A stretch of 64,000 nucleotides of DNA from Silene noctiflora. Taxonomy: Eukaryota > Streptophyta > Magnoliopsida > Caryophyllales > Caryophyllaceae. The stretch is from positions 235,212-299,211 of the forward strand of contig VHZZ01000009.1 of NCBI GenBank assembly GCA_009801015.1, written 5' to 3'. The notes beneath the pieces were generated by a model. The model was not told the origin of the DNA. It was given only the letters and a program-made list of their open reading frames with translations, and did not search any database. Of the stretch, positions 10,393 to 22,200 are shown piece by piece; position 1 is the first letter of the stretch, and every line of letters starts with the position of its first letter. The position numbers were made by a program, and so were the translations under genes.

Positions 10393-13300
10393 ATGAACGG
10401 CGTCGTAATCGGCGGCGGCAGTGGCGCTCACGGCGGAGGCGGTGGGGGAACGACGTTATCGGAACTACACCAAAATGCGAAGAGACTATTAATGAAAATC
10501 AGAGATTCACTCGAACGACTAGAGCGACTTGAATCATCGACCTCCGCCGGAGCCTCTGCTATGCCGGAATTAGGGTTTGAGATTAATAAGGACATTTCTC
10601 AGCTTCATTCTCTTTGTCTTGATATGGATCGCCTTTGGCGTTCCGTTGCGGTTAAATCACAGCGTGATCTCTGGAAGAGGTATCCGTTTTTTCTCGATTT
10701 TGTTTGATTTTTGGTTGATTTTAGGGGTTATGTGTTGTGATTGTAGTTTGAATTTGTATTTGTTGCTGTTTGATTAAGAATCTTGAGTTTTAATGCGGAA
10801 TTGTGATTACGTCTTGATTTTTGAGTTATATTAGGGCTTACAATTGTGATTGTGATTGCGTTATTTTGATCATGCTTGATTTTACGATTTTTTGTGTTGT
10901 GATTATATATTGATTCTAGATTTGTTTGTGTTTGATTAAGGATCTTGTTGACGAGAGATACGGGAGATTTAATGCGGAATTGTGATAGTATCTTGATTGT
11001 GGAGTATGTCAGGGCCTGTGATTGTGATTGTGATTGCATTATTTAGATTATGCCGGATATTAGGATTTCTGTGTTGTGATTGTATCGATTATTGATTTGT
11101 GTCTCTGTGTGTGATTAAGGATCTTGTGGCTGGAGTTTTAATCCTGTGTGATATGGGGAATACTGGTGTTTTGATTTGGAATTTTGATCGCATCTTGTTT
11201 TTTTGAGGTACTTCAGGGAGTTTGACTGCGTTATTTCTAAAGAGGCTGTTTTTAGCTGCTGTTGCGATTAGTTGATTGTGGTGTAGAAGTTTGAGTTGAA
11301 TAAGTAGGGCTGGTTGACAAGATTCATATTTTAGGATTTTGAATAGGTGTACGAGGAACTTTGTATCAACTATGACGATCCTTGAAAGTTGATTCGCTCA
11401 TGTTTATAGCTTTAAAAGCCTAGTATTAAAGTAAGTGTAATTCTAAGTGAGCCGATTTCTAGTTAGGTACATGTGGAGATCATGCTGTGTCCATTGTATA
11501 GCCATCAGATACTCAAGTAGGGATCGATCCTTATGAGTGTAATAGGAGTTAGGCCTACTTCAAATCTATATCTAGATGTTTGCCTGTCCTTTGTTACAAA
11601 AATTTTGGTGGTTTGGAGCAATGGAGTGAGTCTTGTGTATTTCTTATCTAATTATTCGCTTAATTATCTGTCTCACATAAGTTTTTCTGGAACAATATGT
11701 TTATCTCATTTTGAGCATAAAAATTATTGAAATGACATGGAAGGTTTTTTTATGAAGATGAAGTTGATCAAAGCTGTTTTCAGTGTGTATATGTTTCTGG
11801 TTGACTGGGCTCTTGCTTATTGAGTTGCATGTTGTTTAACACTTAAACTGTCTGGAGAATTAAGGTCTAAACTCCTCCTGAAATTTTAGGCTTGATGGAA
11901 ATTTGGATGCCATGTCGATTCTGTTATTTTCTTTCATTTATGTTCCATAGCTTAAGGCCAAACCTTTGTGAACCATAGCGTCATTGGGATTTTCTTTTCT
12001 ATTCATCCCAAAGATTTTGTCTTTGTAGATACATTTATTGTTGCCACATACTTACAGGCAGGAAAAAGGAGTTAATGTTCTAGTGTATGTGGATTTTAAA
12101 TGAAATGCGTTGACGTTTTTGTCATTCTCCATTTCTCCTAGGGTTTATTAGAGAAGAGTAATAGGTTTTATCTGATAATCTGACAAACTTTCCATATTTT
12201 ATGGTAAATGCAGAAAAGTCGAGCAAATTGCTGAAGAAGCAGATTCACTGAAAGAAAGTTTAGAGAAATACTTCATGCGAAATCAAAGACGGATGCAGGA
12301 AGCTAAAGAGAGATCGGAGCTGCTTGGAAGAGCAGTATGTAATCTCTCTATGATCTAGACTGAAGATAAATATTTTTTATTTTTTTCATTTTTTTCATTT
12401 GATTCTATTGTGTATTAACTTTTAATTGCTGCTTGTGATTTGTTTAATGGCTGATATTATTTGAAATATGCCAGAACGGGGAGTCTTCTCATGTTATGAG
12501 AATCTTTGATGATGAAACACAAGCACTTCAGGCAGCTCGTAATTCTTCCAAAATGTTAGAAGAAGCGTACTCAACTGGGGTGGCCATCCTTTCAAAATTT
12601 TCAGAGCAAAGGGAAAGCATGAAGGTATGCCGTATGTTGCTTGCTTTATGTGGTTCACTTTACCTTAAGTGCAGGGCAAATAAGATTCATACAATAAGTG
12701 CCACATTGAGGTGGTTTGACTCACATTTGTTAATGTCTTTGTACATTAATGCACATGAGTTACTCTTGAGATTATATTGCATATATGTATCAATTTCGGA
12801 ATTTTATTTGAATTGATGAAGAATATATATACTCTCTATCCACAATTTTTTTGCACGCTTTGAAATCTGTGGTTCACAACTTTGTGGCCCACTAAGCTGA
12901 GAGCTTGCAAACAGCTTTGGACAATGAGAGACTGATACGACTATACAAGTGATCGATCACATATGTTATAACTGAGGACACTTGTGACTTGTGTAGATTT
13001 TGTTTTTCGGTTTAAATAGAACTGGTTCGATGCCACTTTCAGTTTTAGTAGGCTTTTGAATCTTTGTTTAATGTTTATTCATCATCTTAGATCTTAGGCC
13101 CTCTCTGGTATTTATAGACTTTACAGATTATCGTTTCCAAGTTCCGTCAAATACTTTGTTTTAGCTTTTTGAAGAAAGGTTGAGATAGCATGTTTTACTT
13201 GAAAATTTCCCGTGGTAGAAGGCATCCCCCAAGACCTCAATAGACACTTGAGAGAGTTTGCTTGTTTGGTTTGAATAATGAATAATCACCTTGTGACTGA

Positions 13301-14042
13301 AAGTTCTTATGAACCGAAATTTTCCATACAAATGGATGAAATCATAAGATGCAGTTCTTTTGTGAATAATTACCTTGTGACTCGATCAGATTGTTAAGGT
13401 GGCTGGTGATACACTGTTTGAGAACGGTTAGATAGTTTTGATTATTTAGTTCGTTGTGTACTTTGGAGCCTTCTTTTTATTGTGACTTGTGAGATTTGAG
13501 ACAACAACAACATTATCGTAGTGTCTCAAGGGCTCTGTAAATTGTAGGGTAAGGGGTGGTTAAATGCCGCAGCCTTACTTTTGTGATTAGATGACCTAAA
13601 ATGAAACAAATTCAGTTTTTTTTTCTCAGCGAATAACTTCAAGCAATAAGTGAGGCACGACTTCTAGGTTTACCCTGATCTATCCTTGATGTGTGCTTGT
13701 GCTACAAAGAATGCTGTTCTTCCATATCTATAGTTTATTAATGAGGCATTGGAAGTGTGTGGGCTGTGGTTGAATAAAGCGAAATGACACAATTTTGACT
13801 GCTTTTGCTTTTGTTGATAAGTAACCAACAATAAGGTGGGGATAGTGAAGTTGATTCTCTTAATGTTGGCATTTTTGCAGAGTGCACATCGGAAATTACT
13901 TGATGTCTTGAATACAATGGGACTCTCCAACTCAGTACTAAGATTGATAGAAAGGCGGAACCGCGTTGATACATGGATCAAGTATACTGGAATGGTTCTC
14001 ACTTTCATCGTCTTGATTATGATGTGGAAGTGGAAACACTGA
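10393..14042 (+). CDS. MEMB11: Membrin (Qb-SNARE, Golgi SNAP receptor complex member 2)
   Basis: Cis-Golgi/ER-Golgi SNARE that supplies the Qb helix to a four-helix fusion bundle (known for the family). Four exons, 10393-10679, 12214-12334, 12475-12624 and 13881-14042, join in phase to 239 aa; Arabidopsis membrins are about 225. A Gly-rich N-terminus (after MNGVVIGGG) leads into LSELHQNAKRLLMKIRD and helical segments. The SNARE motif spans about residues 135-210 (IFDDETQALQAARNS, then AHRKLLDVLNTMGLSNSVLR). A C-terminal membrane anchor, YTGMVLTFIVLIMMWKWKH, ends the protein, as expected for a tail-anchored SNARE. The ATG at 10393 is used because it begins the membrin reading frame right after a leader-like stretch; a longer open frame upstream (from 10279) is probably 5' UTR. 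Assignment to MEMB11 rather than MEMB12 is arbitrary. Confidence 0.93.
13500..13660 (-). repeat. SINE remnant in membrin intron 3
   Basis: ACAACAACAACATTATCGTAG, then TCTCAAGGGCTC, then GCCGCAGCCTTACTTTTGTG match the layout of the remnant at 1608-1790 (minus-sense). It lies in the intron between exons 3 and 4 of membrin, opposite to the gene. Ends approximate. Confidence 0.5.
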
Positions 14043-14890
14043 ACACGAGCCGTATAATGTAGTATGATTGGACACAAGTCACAACACAATATCTGGAGCC
14101 TTGCACTATTAGTTAACCAGAAACATTTTGAATGTATCGTTTGATACTCGGCACAGTCAGTAGTGTCAGTATTGTGCATAGGCATACTCTCGGCCGCCAC
14201 ATTATTTGTGTATCGTAAATATGACAGCTGTGACAGACGAGGGATTACATCCGAAGAAAGTGTGTTTTTTGTAGAATTAATTCTGTAATGCATCCTTTTG
14301 ACAATTTACGGTCTCTTTTCAGCCAGACGTGTTATTTTTATGAATTATACTGTTGATCCCTTTCGGAAGTGCTCTGTTAAGCCACTGCTTTGATGGTCAA
14401 AGCCGAGTACCAGTTTGACATCAAAAATTGTACCCCTAGGCCCCAATGTATGGCATGATCAAATATGGAATCGGGTTTGCATGCCATGAAGCTATAACGC
14501 TATATATAAGCTCATGTTAAGTTGCTAGCTGCATAGTTTCGCTCCAGTATTCCTAACAAGAGTCCAATTGACCGGAGGTTTTACTTTTTAGGTCAGTTTT
14601 TCATTCGCTTTGTCGTTTTCCTTAGATTCGAAACCTCAGTGTTCATTATTTTCGCTAGCTTTAGTTAATTTTATTATATTCATTTTCAATTATGGTCTAT
14701 TTGCATTAGTCAATACTTTATTTTCGTTTTTCTTTGATGAGTTGATCAATACTTTATTTAAGTGGTGGAATTTGGGAGAGATGGTTAGAGTCTGGGTTTG
14801 TTTTGATAAATGTCGGCCAGTGATGAAATTGCCAAGGAAAAGTCTTGCGTGTATTTCACGCAAACTTTGGTATGGGCCGGTCAAAGTAGG
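14043..14890. other. Membrin 3' flank, no gene seen
   Basis: The first few hundred bases should include the membrin 3' UTR. Open frames of up to ~200 codons on the minus strand here overlap membrin exon 4 in antisense, lack family similarity and look accidental. Confidence 0.45.
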
Positions 14891-15181
14891 TCGTCGTTTG
14901 GTTGTCCGTTGGAATATAACTGGAGTATCAAATTCATGGGAATTAAATTCCACGTGAAATTCATGTGAATTAGCTAAATCCGTTTAGTTGCCGACGTAGG
15001 AATTTAATTATACCGGAGTTTGCAATTACCTAGGACTCTAGGAGAGGTGGAGGACTTGGAAACTACTCGGAAAATAGAATGCCTACATCATGGCAAAAAA
15101 TGGACAACCAAACAAATTACAATTTTGTAATTCATGGGATTTTCCAACTCTCACGATTTATAAGGGGCAACCAAACGAGAC
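14891..15181. mobile_element. MITE with TCGTTTGGTTG ends
   Basis: The left end TCGTCGTTTGGTTGTCC and the reverse complement of the right end GTCTCGTTTGGTTGCCCC form inverted repeats. Inside are GAATTTAATTA, ATTACCTAG and repeated ATTCATG words shared with the element at 17472-17765, so the two are family members. No ORF. A single Stowaway-type end (GGAACGGAGGGAGTA) lies just downstream near 15223. Confidence 0.6.
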
Positions 15182-15239
15182 ATAGGTTTTATATGTGCAT
15201 TCTTATTTGTAATCTTTTAGTTGGAACGGAGGGAGTATG

Positions 15240-16646
15240 ACATATTATTCAAAAAATTACGATTATATTATTTTATTTATTTTTGAGATAAAAGTAGAGG
15301 TCCAAACTTTGTCTAGTGTAACATTACATTATCACAATAATAATATCTGGAGATTTTATATCATTGTGGAATAAAATGACAGTTACTCCATTTATCAGAT
15401 GTTGTTCATTCACAATTGTTCGTACTTATAGTTTAAAACTTGTACTACAATAATAAAAGATGATTAATAATCTCCTACTTCATCATCTACCTAATTCCAT
15501 TTTCACTTGTGCATGACTTAGCGGAACAAGCGAACACTAACAAATTTCTTTTGTTTCATAAGGTAAACCACCGCTGATAAGTGACAACTAAACATTCTCC
15601 GTTGAAGTACCGGAGACAATTTAAAGAACGATGAGTTCTCTGAATTTATTTTTTTCAAAAAACTATAAATTCATATTGGAGAGATAGATAATAATTGAGC
15701 ATATGGTCATTTCAATGTTATAATCAACATTATGAGGTAACCTCACTTGAAAAGAAAGAAAGATGTAGAAACTAGAAAAACTATTGGCAGCATCAACTAC
15801 GTTCCTCATGCGCCACTCTTTTTAATTTTGGACCAACCACAATTTGTCACATTGCCATGCTCATACCACCCTTCACTTACTCACTTATTGACTTATTGAC
15901 TTATGACATAGGGTGGACTTTGTGGTTTTAGGGCAAGTCATTGTCTTATTTGAGACTTTCAATAGTCAAATATATTTCGGTTCTGACGTGAGACAAAGGG
16001 GCAAGGGGGAAAGGGTTGTGAAAAGTTATAAGCTTAGCTGTATTTTCTTTTGGCGTGAAGAAAGTTAGAAAGACGATTTTAATACTGGTGGAATTTAAAT
16101 TTGAGCACTTAATAAACCCAACTACTTTAACATCTGTTAGGCCCTTTTTTTTTAGTTAATTTCAGCTTATATCAGTTTAACTCAACTCTATTCAGCTTAG
16201 GTTTATTCATTTCAGTTCATCTTATTTCTTCACCAATTAACTTTTACTTTAACTCTACCCAATTCAGCTCAACACTATTCAATTCAGTTAAGTTTAACTC
16301 AGTTCAGTTCAGCTGCTTCCAGTTGAAAAATACAGGACCTTTATCAAATACTCTGCATCTCTCTAAAGGGATATTTCCAACCCTTAAATGAAGTTTATTT
16401 CTTTACATTTCTCCAATATGTCCATGAGGTCAAAGACGTAGAAATACCACAAATTCTTGTTTCAGACAATTATTTTTCGTCTAAAGCTTCAGACAGACGA
16501 ATATATGTGTTCATTTTATGGTTAAATGTAACCACAATGAGGTAATCAGTGTTACATTTTATGGTAATTTGTTTTTCAATAGTGATCACATTTGGCTGTA
16601 AAATTATTACAAAATTCCGTCTTTAACTCTTATTACTTCAGACTAA
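15240..16646. other. Intergenic, no gene; TTCAG-rich block 16140-16345
   Basis: No coding exon recognised. AT-rich sequence with a block of TTCAGTT/TTCAGCT words beginning TAGGCCCTTTTTTTTAG, a relative of the blocks at 9960 and 41525. Confidence 0.4.
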
Positions 16647-17372
16647 GGGGGCGTTTGGTTAGAGAAAGGGAAAGGGAAAGGAAATCAGAAAGGGTAAGAG
16701 GGGGAAAGGTAAGGGATTACCTAAAACTTAACTANNNNNNNNNNNNNNNNNNNNNNNNNNNNNNNNNNNNNNNNNNNNNNNNNNNNNNNNNNNNNNNNNN
16801 NNNNNNNNNNNNNNNNNNNNNNNNNNNNNNNNNNNNNNNNNNNNNNNNNNNNNNNNNNNNNNNNNNNNNNNNNNNNNNNNNNNNNNNNNNNNNNNNNNNN
16901 NNNNNNNNNNNNNNNNNNNNNNNNNNNNNNNNNNNNNNNNNNNNNNNNNNNNNNNNNNNNNNNNNNNNNNNNNNNNNNNNNNNNNNNNNNNNNNNNNNNN
17001 NNNNNNNNNNNNNNNNNNNNNNNNNNNNNNNNNNNNNNNNNNNNNNNNNNNNNNNNNNNNNNNNNNNNNNNNNNNNNNNNNNNNNNNNNNNNNNNNNNNN
17101 NNNNNNNNNNNNNNNNNNNNNNNNNNNNNNNNNNNNNNNNNNNNNNNNNNNNNNNNNNNNNNNNNNNNNNNNNNNNNNNNNNNNNNNNNNNNNNNNNNNN
17201 NNNNNNNNNNNNNNNNNNNNNNNNNNNNNNNNNNNNNNNNNNNNNNNNNNNNNNNNNNNNNNNNNNNNNNNNNNNNNNNNNNNNTTTGTTTGTGTCAAAC
17301 AAACACCAACAAAGGAAATCAGTAACTTTGTTTCCCTTTCCCTTTCTTATAGACCCCCAACCAAACGCCCCC
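16647..17372. mobile_element. PIF/Harbinger (Tourist-like) element, interior unsequenced
   Basis: Perfect 14-bp terminal inverted repeats (GGGGGCGTTTGGTT left, its complement right) are flanked by the 3-bp target duplication TAA (16644-16646 and 17373-17375), the hallmark of PIF/Harbinger elements. Purine-rich GGGAAAGGGAAAGG subterminal sequence is mirrored by CTTTCCCTTTCCC at the other end. The middle 550 bases are N, so coding content and true length are unknown; the gap may itself reflect repeat collapse. Confidence 0.8.
16735..17284. other. Assembly gap (550 N)
   Basis: An unbroken run of N inside the Harbinger-like element. Open frames crossing it are meaningless. Confidence 0.99.
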
Positions 17373-17471
17373 TAAATGACTAGTTGAAATAAGACCAAAT
17401 GTTGAAATACAATTTAAGTCATATCTTAAATAACAAATTTGTAAATAAACCGATTATGATTACAATTGAGG

Positions 17472-17765
17472 TGTCGTCTGGTTGCCCCTTTAAAAGTGGG
17501 TGAATTGAGAATTCACGTGAATTGGAAAAATGGAGGTTGTTTGTTTGCCCAAAATCACGTGAATTGCATTTTCCTAGGAGTTTTCAATTCCCCCATTATG
17601 GAGGAATTTAATTACCTAGTCTCCCATAGGTAGTTTGAAAATCCTACATTAATCCAACTCCCGGATGCCAACCAAACAAGTTTAGGGCAGTTCACGTGAA
17701 TTGAGCAATTCACGTGTATTGTAAAATCATGGGAAATTAATTCCCATATGGTAACCAAACGAGGC
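17472..17765. mobile_element. MITE with repeated CACGTG palindromes
   Basis: The left end GTCGTCTGGTTGCCCC and the right end GGTAACCAAACGAGGC are imperfect inverted repeats, related to the element at 14891-15181. The interior carries ATTCACGTGAATT-type palindromes in at least four places, each including the G-box core CACGTG. No ORF. Whether any G-box is used is unknown. Confidence 0.6.
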
Positions 17766-18377
17766 CTGAATATATATAGATTTACAAGCTTATTATCTCC
17801 ATTTTTTTATGACTTTGACTTGTTCTGTATCAGTGAATTTTTTTCTTTTTTTAACAAATAAGGCTAACTTTATTATACATATACACGGGATAATAGTGTT
17901 ATATTCCTATTATATAGGGATATACCCTCTTAGATTGCATTTTACTTAACAAAACTGATTCAGTCGTAAATGACTTAATACCAAGTAACCAAACCGTGTT
18001 TTAACCATCGTGAAAATAAAATGTAATAAAAACAAAATTTACTCGACCTAAATGAAAAAACCCGAAAATAACTAAAATCACTTGAAGTAATCTCTCACTA
18101 ACTTATGACCAAACCCGACAAAACTAACTCAATCCGAATAATAACTCGAAATCCAAATTAACCCGAACTTATTTAATTCGACCCTAATGTTTTTTTTTTT
18201 TTTTTTTTTAATCGATAACTGATTGTTATCCCCATGTAATTTGGAAAAACCAATTCAAAAATGCTTTGAACCCGAAATAACCCGAACCATTATGACCCCC
18301 AAATTCTTGTAAATCCAAAGCTAATTGACTAAATTCGAATCCGACCTAACTAACCCGTTTTTTCAGATATACTTTAA

Positions 18378-18720
18378 GGGCTTGCTTGGATTAAGGGGAA
18401 AAGGATGGAAAAAATAAGGGAGTACTAATTTGGGATTATTTTAGTGAGTTTGGTATGAGGGTGATTATTCATCTAAGCAACTCATTACTCTCATCTAGGG
18501 GTAATCTACTACCCATCCTCCCCCATGGGTAACTATTATTGGAATAATGCATTACTTTATATATTGAACAAATATGAAATCATTTTATAGATATTGCACT
18601 AATTCCACTTTTATCAAACCCGAAAATAGATTACCCAAGTAATAATACTCTTAATTTTCCGGTAATTATTTCCCTGAAAACATTACCCCACTAATTGTTT
18701 CCTTCATTCCAAGCAAGCCC
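18378..18720. mobile_element. PIF/Harbinger-like MITE, 343 bp
   Basis: Terminal inverted repeats GGGCTTGCTTGGA (left) and TCCAAGCAAGCCC (right) are flanked by TAA on both sides (18375-18377 and 18721-18723). The 3-bp TAA duplication and the GGGC...TTGG terminus fit the Tourist/Harbinger group. It lies ~550 bp upstream of the cysteine oxidase ATG. Confidence 0.75.
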
Positions 18721-19274
18721 TAAAAATAAAGACCTTATTCACACATTTTTGTGATTTTCCTAATCATCCCATCTTTTACTGTAACATACTTCCCCACCAT
18801 AACAAAAAGGGTAACAACTAGATTTACTAGAACTAACAATAATAGTATTAGTAATAATAATAATAAAATAATAAAAAGAACAAAAAACCAAGTTTTTCCC
18901 ACTACAAATATCCAAACTGCCTGGTTTTTATTTGAAGTCAGACATCTCTTAATACCATGGCCCCTAGTTTTGCACCTTCTTCCTTAGTTTATAACACACA
19001 GCACACAGAAATTTTTCCCTACATTATCATATTTATTCTAAAAAAATACTCAAAAATCTCTCAACTTTCATACTTTCCAACATACCTAACTCGTTTTTCA
19101 CACTTATTCCCACAGATCTGTACCTGGGTTTATCCCAGAATTTTGATTTACTGTGTTCTGAGTTAAATTTTGTGTTTTTTTTGTTATGCACACCAGGTGT
19201 TCGTTTAAATACCTCACTGAAGAAAATTGAATTAAATTGTGTTTTTGTTGTTGGGTTGGTGAATTTGAAGCAAA

Positions 19275-22200
19275 ATGGAAGGTGGGTTGGTTCATAAGAT
19301 TGTTGGGCATGTTAATACAAATAGTAGGGTTAGTAAGAAGAAAAAAATTGTTAGGAGAAGATCATTGGTGTTATCATCTTCGTCTCCGTCTTTGTCGTCG
19401 AATAATGCAAGGAAATCAGTATCTTGTGATGGAAAAAATGATGTTCCAATTTGTTTGGGTTTGCAAAGGCTTTATAGTGTTTGTAAGAATGTGTTTAAAG
19501 GTGCTGGGTTTGTTCCTCCTCCTCATGATGTTAATAAGCTTTGCAATATCCTTGGTTAGTCTTCTTTTCTCGTCTTCGTCTTACACAAGTATATTGTTTT
19601 TTTTGGCGTAAAGGGAGTCACAAGGGCGAATATGATACTTACGGGTTTGAACCCAGGTCATGAGTACCACCTTTCACGAGTTATATTTGCTATGTTATTT
19701 CTTGTATAATATTGCCGTAAATGTGATTTCGAATGTGTCACGTAAATTCCCATGAAGATCTCTGCATTTCACATGAATTTTGGAATGAGAAAAGATGATT
19801 AATTTCTTATTGATATGAATCATATGATTCAATAATGCAGGTTTTTACTAAATATAAGATCCAAATTTTATTTCAAGTAATGGAATAATGAAATGATCAT
19901 TTATTTAGCTTGAAAAAACCGAAAAGAAGTTTAATTTTAGGATTTTTACTGTCCTTAATAACTAATTTCGATAATGAATAGAATCAAGAAAATAGGAGGA
20001 TCATGTGCATTTTGAAAGCTTGATCACCATGCATATAGTAATTACTTCCTCCATTCCATTCAGTTCTATACATTTGCTTTTTAGGCGCTATTCATATGTG
20101 GGGAGAATCTTGGATATAACTTCTACTTCATATATAGCTTAAAAGATTGTCATTTGAGATCTTATTTAAATTGTCTTACTGAGTACACTGTGAATATCAA
20201 ATTCTTATATTAATATGTAACTAAAGATTTGAACAAAAGAAAACGAGCATAGATATACGTGTATAAAGCAAATGTATAAAATTGAATGGAATGGAGAAAG
20301 TATGCCATAAGATCTTTTAGAGCAGGGCCGCCTGGGAGATTATCGTGGCCCTGTTCAAAATATAAAATTGGGGCCCTAATCTTTGTACACAAATTCAAAA
20401 AAACTGTTTCATATCATACACTATAAATAATGAAATAAATCAAAACAATTTAATTGAAAAATAAACTTTGAGTACGATATATTCTCTTTACAAGTAGAGA
20501 AATTATACCGAAAATGTCTTAGTCTAGTGGTTAAGACGGTCCCAGGTTCAAGCCCCCCTTCCCCTTATTGTAATGGGACTAAGTGAGCGTTTCGTTAGAA
20601 GGGAAAAAAAAAGTAAAAGAAATTGTAACTAAAGCAAAGGAAAAAAAAAAAAAGAAACACAAATTAGAAAAATTAAGTAAAAATTGAAAATGAGATTTAT
20701 GATTTCTTGCAGTTAATTGTGCACATTAAAAGTTACAACTACTCGTTGAATGAGAGTTAGAAAGTTATGGTAAATTGCTTTGGAGAAGTCTGAAGATTTG
20801 TTCAATGGCATTTCTAATTTGTGACGTGTGTCATAATTTGTGACGGACTCAAAATGTGACCATTTTAATGAGAAAATGTGAAAATTGGTGGTTATATTTT
20901 ATCTTAAAGGGATAACATTTGTGCCGTCACAATTTGTGACCGTCACAAGCAAGACCAACTGTTTATTCAATTAGAAAATTAAAAGTTTTATGGGGAAGGA
21001 TATGATTGAACATGAATAAAATAAGAAATTAATTGAAGAAAATAATAAATAAAAATTTTGTCGTGGTAGCCCATAGCTGAACATGTACTAGAGTTTGGGC
21101 CTCACAATTACTATTTCCATTTCTTATTTTACGTTGCAAAGGCTTTTGCGTAATGTTTGGGCCCCAAAATTTTTGGGGGCCCTGTTCAACTGTACAGGTT
21201 GAACAACATAAAAGCCGGCCCTGCTTTAGAGTTTAACTCGTCAAATTTTCAGGATTGCGGTGTATGAACCCTTATCCTTATTAAATGCATATAATAAGCT
21301 TGGTCATTAGATATTACGAATGTAGCTTTACGAGCACCGCTTAGTACCTTCCCTTATGGGTCTTCTCCTCTTACAAACGAATAAAATAACGTATATTTTG
21401 CTTACATGAATAACAATGCAAGTGGCTAGAATATATTATTTTATCGGCTGTTGAGAGGAGAAGACCTGAAAGAGACTGTCCATAGCATTGCTCTAGCTTT
21501 ACGAGCAATGCTAAGTACCTTCTCTTTCGGGTCTTCTCTCCAACCTTCTCTCACAAACGAATAAAATACTGTATATGTTGCTTACATGGATAACAAATGC
21601 AAGTAGCTAGAATATATTACTTTATCGGTCTGTGATAGGAGAAGATCGTGGAAGACCTGAAAGTCTGGAAGAGACTGTCCATACATTGCTCTAGTTTTAT
21701 TGTCATTTGTCAACATTATATCCAAACGTTAGTCATGAACACTCATGAGCCATGGATCGTTAATCTAGTTGACATACGTGTGCTGATGACTTGACGTGTT
21801 TCTTATCAGCTTCCTCTTAATTAAAGGTACATCATGCACATTTGCACGCTGTAAGCAAACTGTGGATGTGATTTAAAAAAATAAGTGGATAACTTCTCAT
21901 GCTAGTTGTGAGGATTGTGCTACGCCTTTAGTTATAGACAATATGGATGTTGACAAATAAAAGTGAAATTAGACATAGAATAGGTTGAGTCGCACCCACT
22001 AGAAAAAAGTTATGAGTTCACTCATTGGCGGATCTACATCCAAAGATCTCGAGTTATTGGATACTCAAAAGTTACATTTTTTTTAATGTTAAAATAGCTC
22101 GTATATTTTCATTGGAGTTGACAGAATATTTTTTCGTAGTAGATCCTAGATTTATAAAGTGGAAACTCTCTCTTTGGTTTGCTCAACATGTGGACAAACT

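Noticed and set aside
13670-14293. 207-codon minus-strand ORF antisense to membrin exon 4
   Set aside because: No recognisable domain, and it overlaps a confident exon; judged accidental.
16592-17383. Long ORF of 263 codons
   Set aside because: It consists mostly of N; an artefact of the assembly gap.
18957-19166. Upstream ORF (69 codons) controlling PCO
   Set aside because: It ends ~108 bp before the ATG, but the transcription start is unknown and the peptide shows no conserved features.
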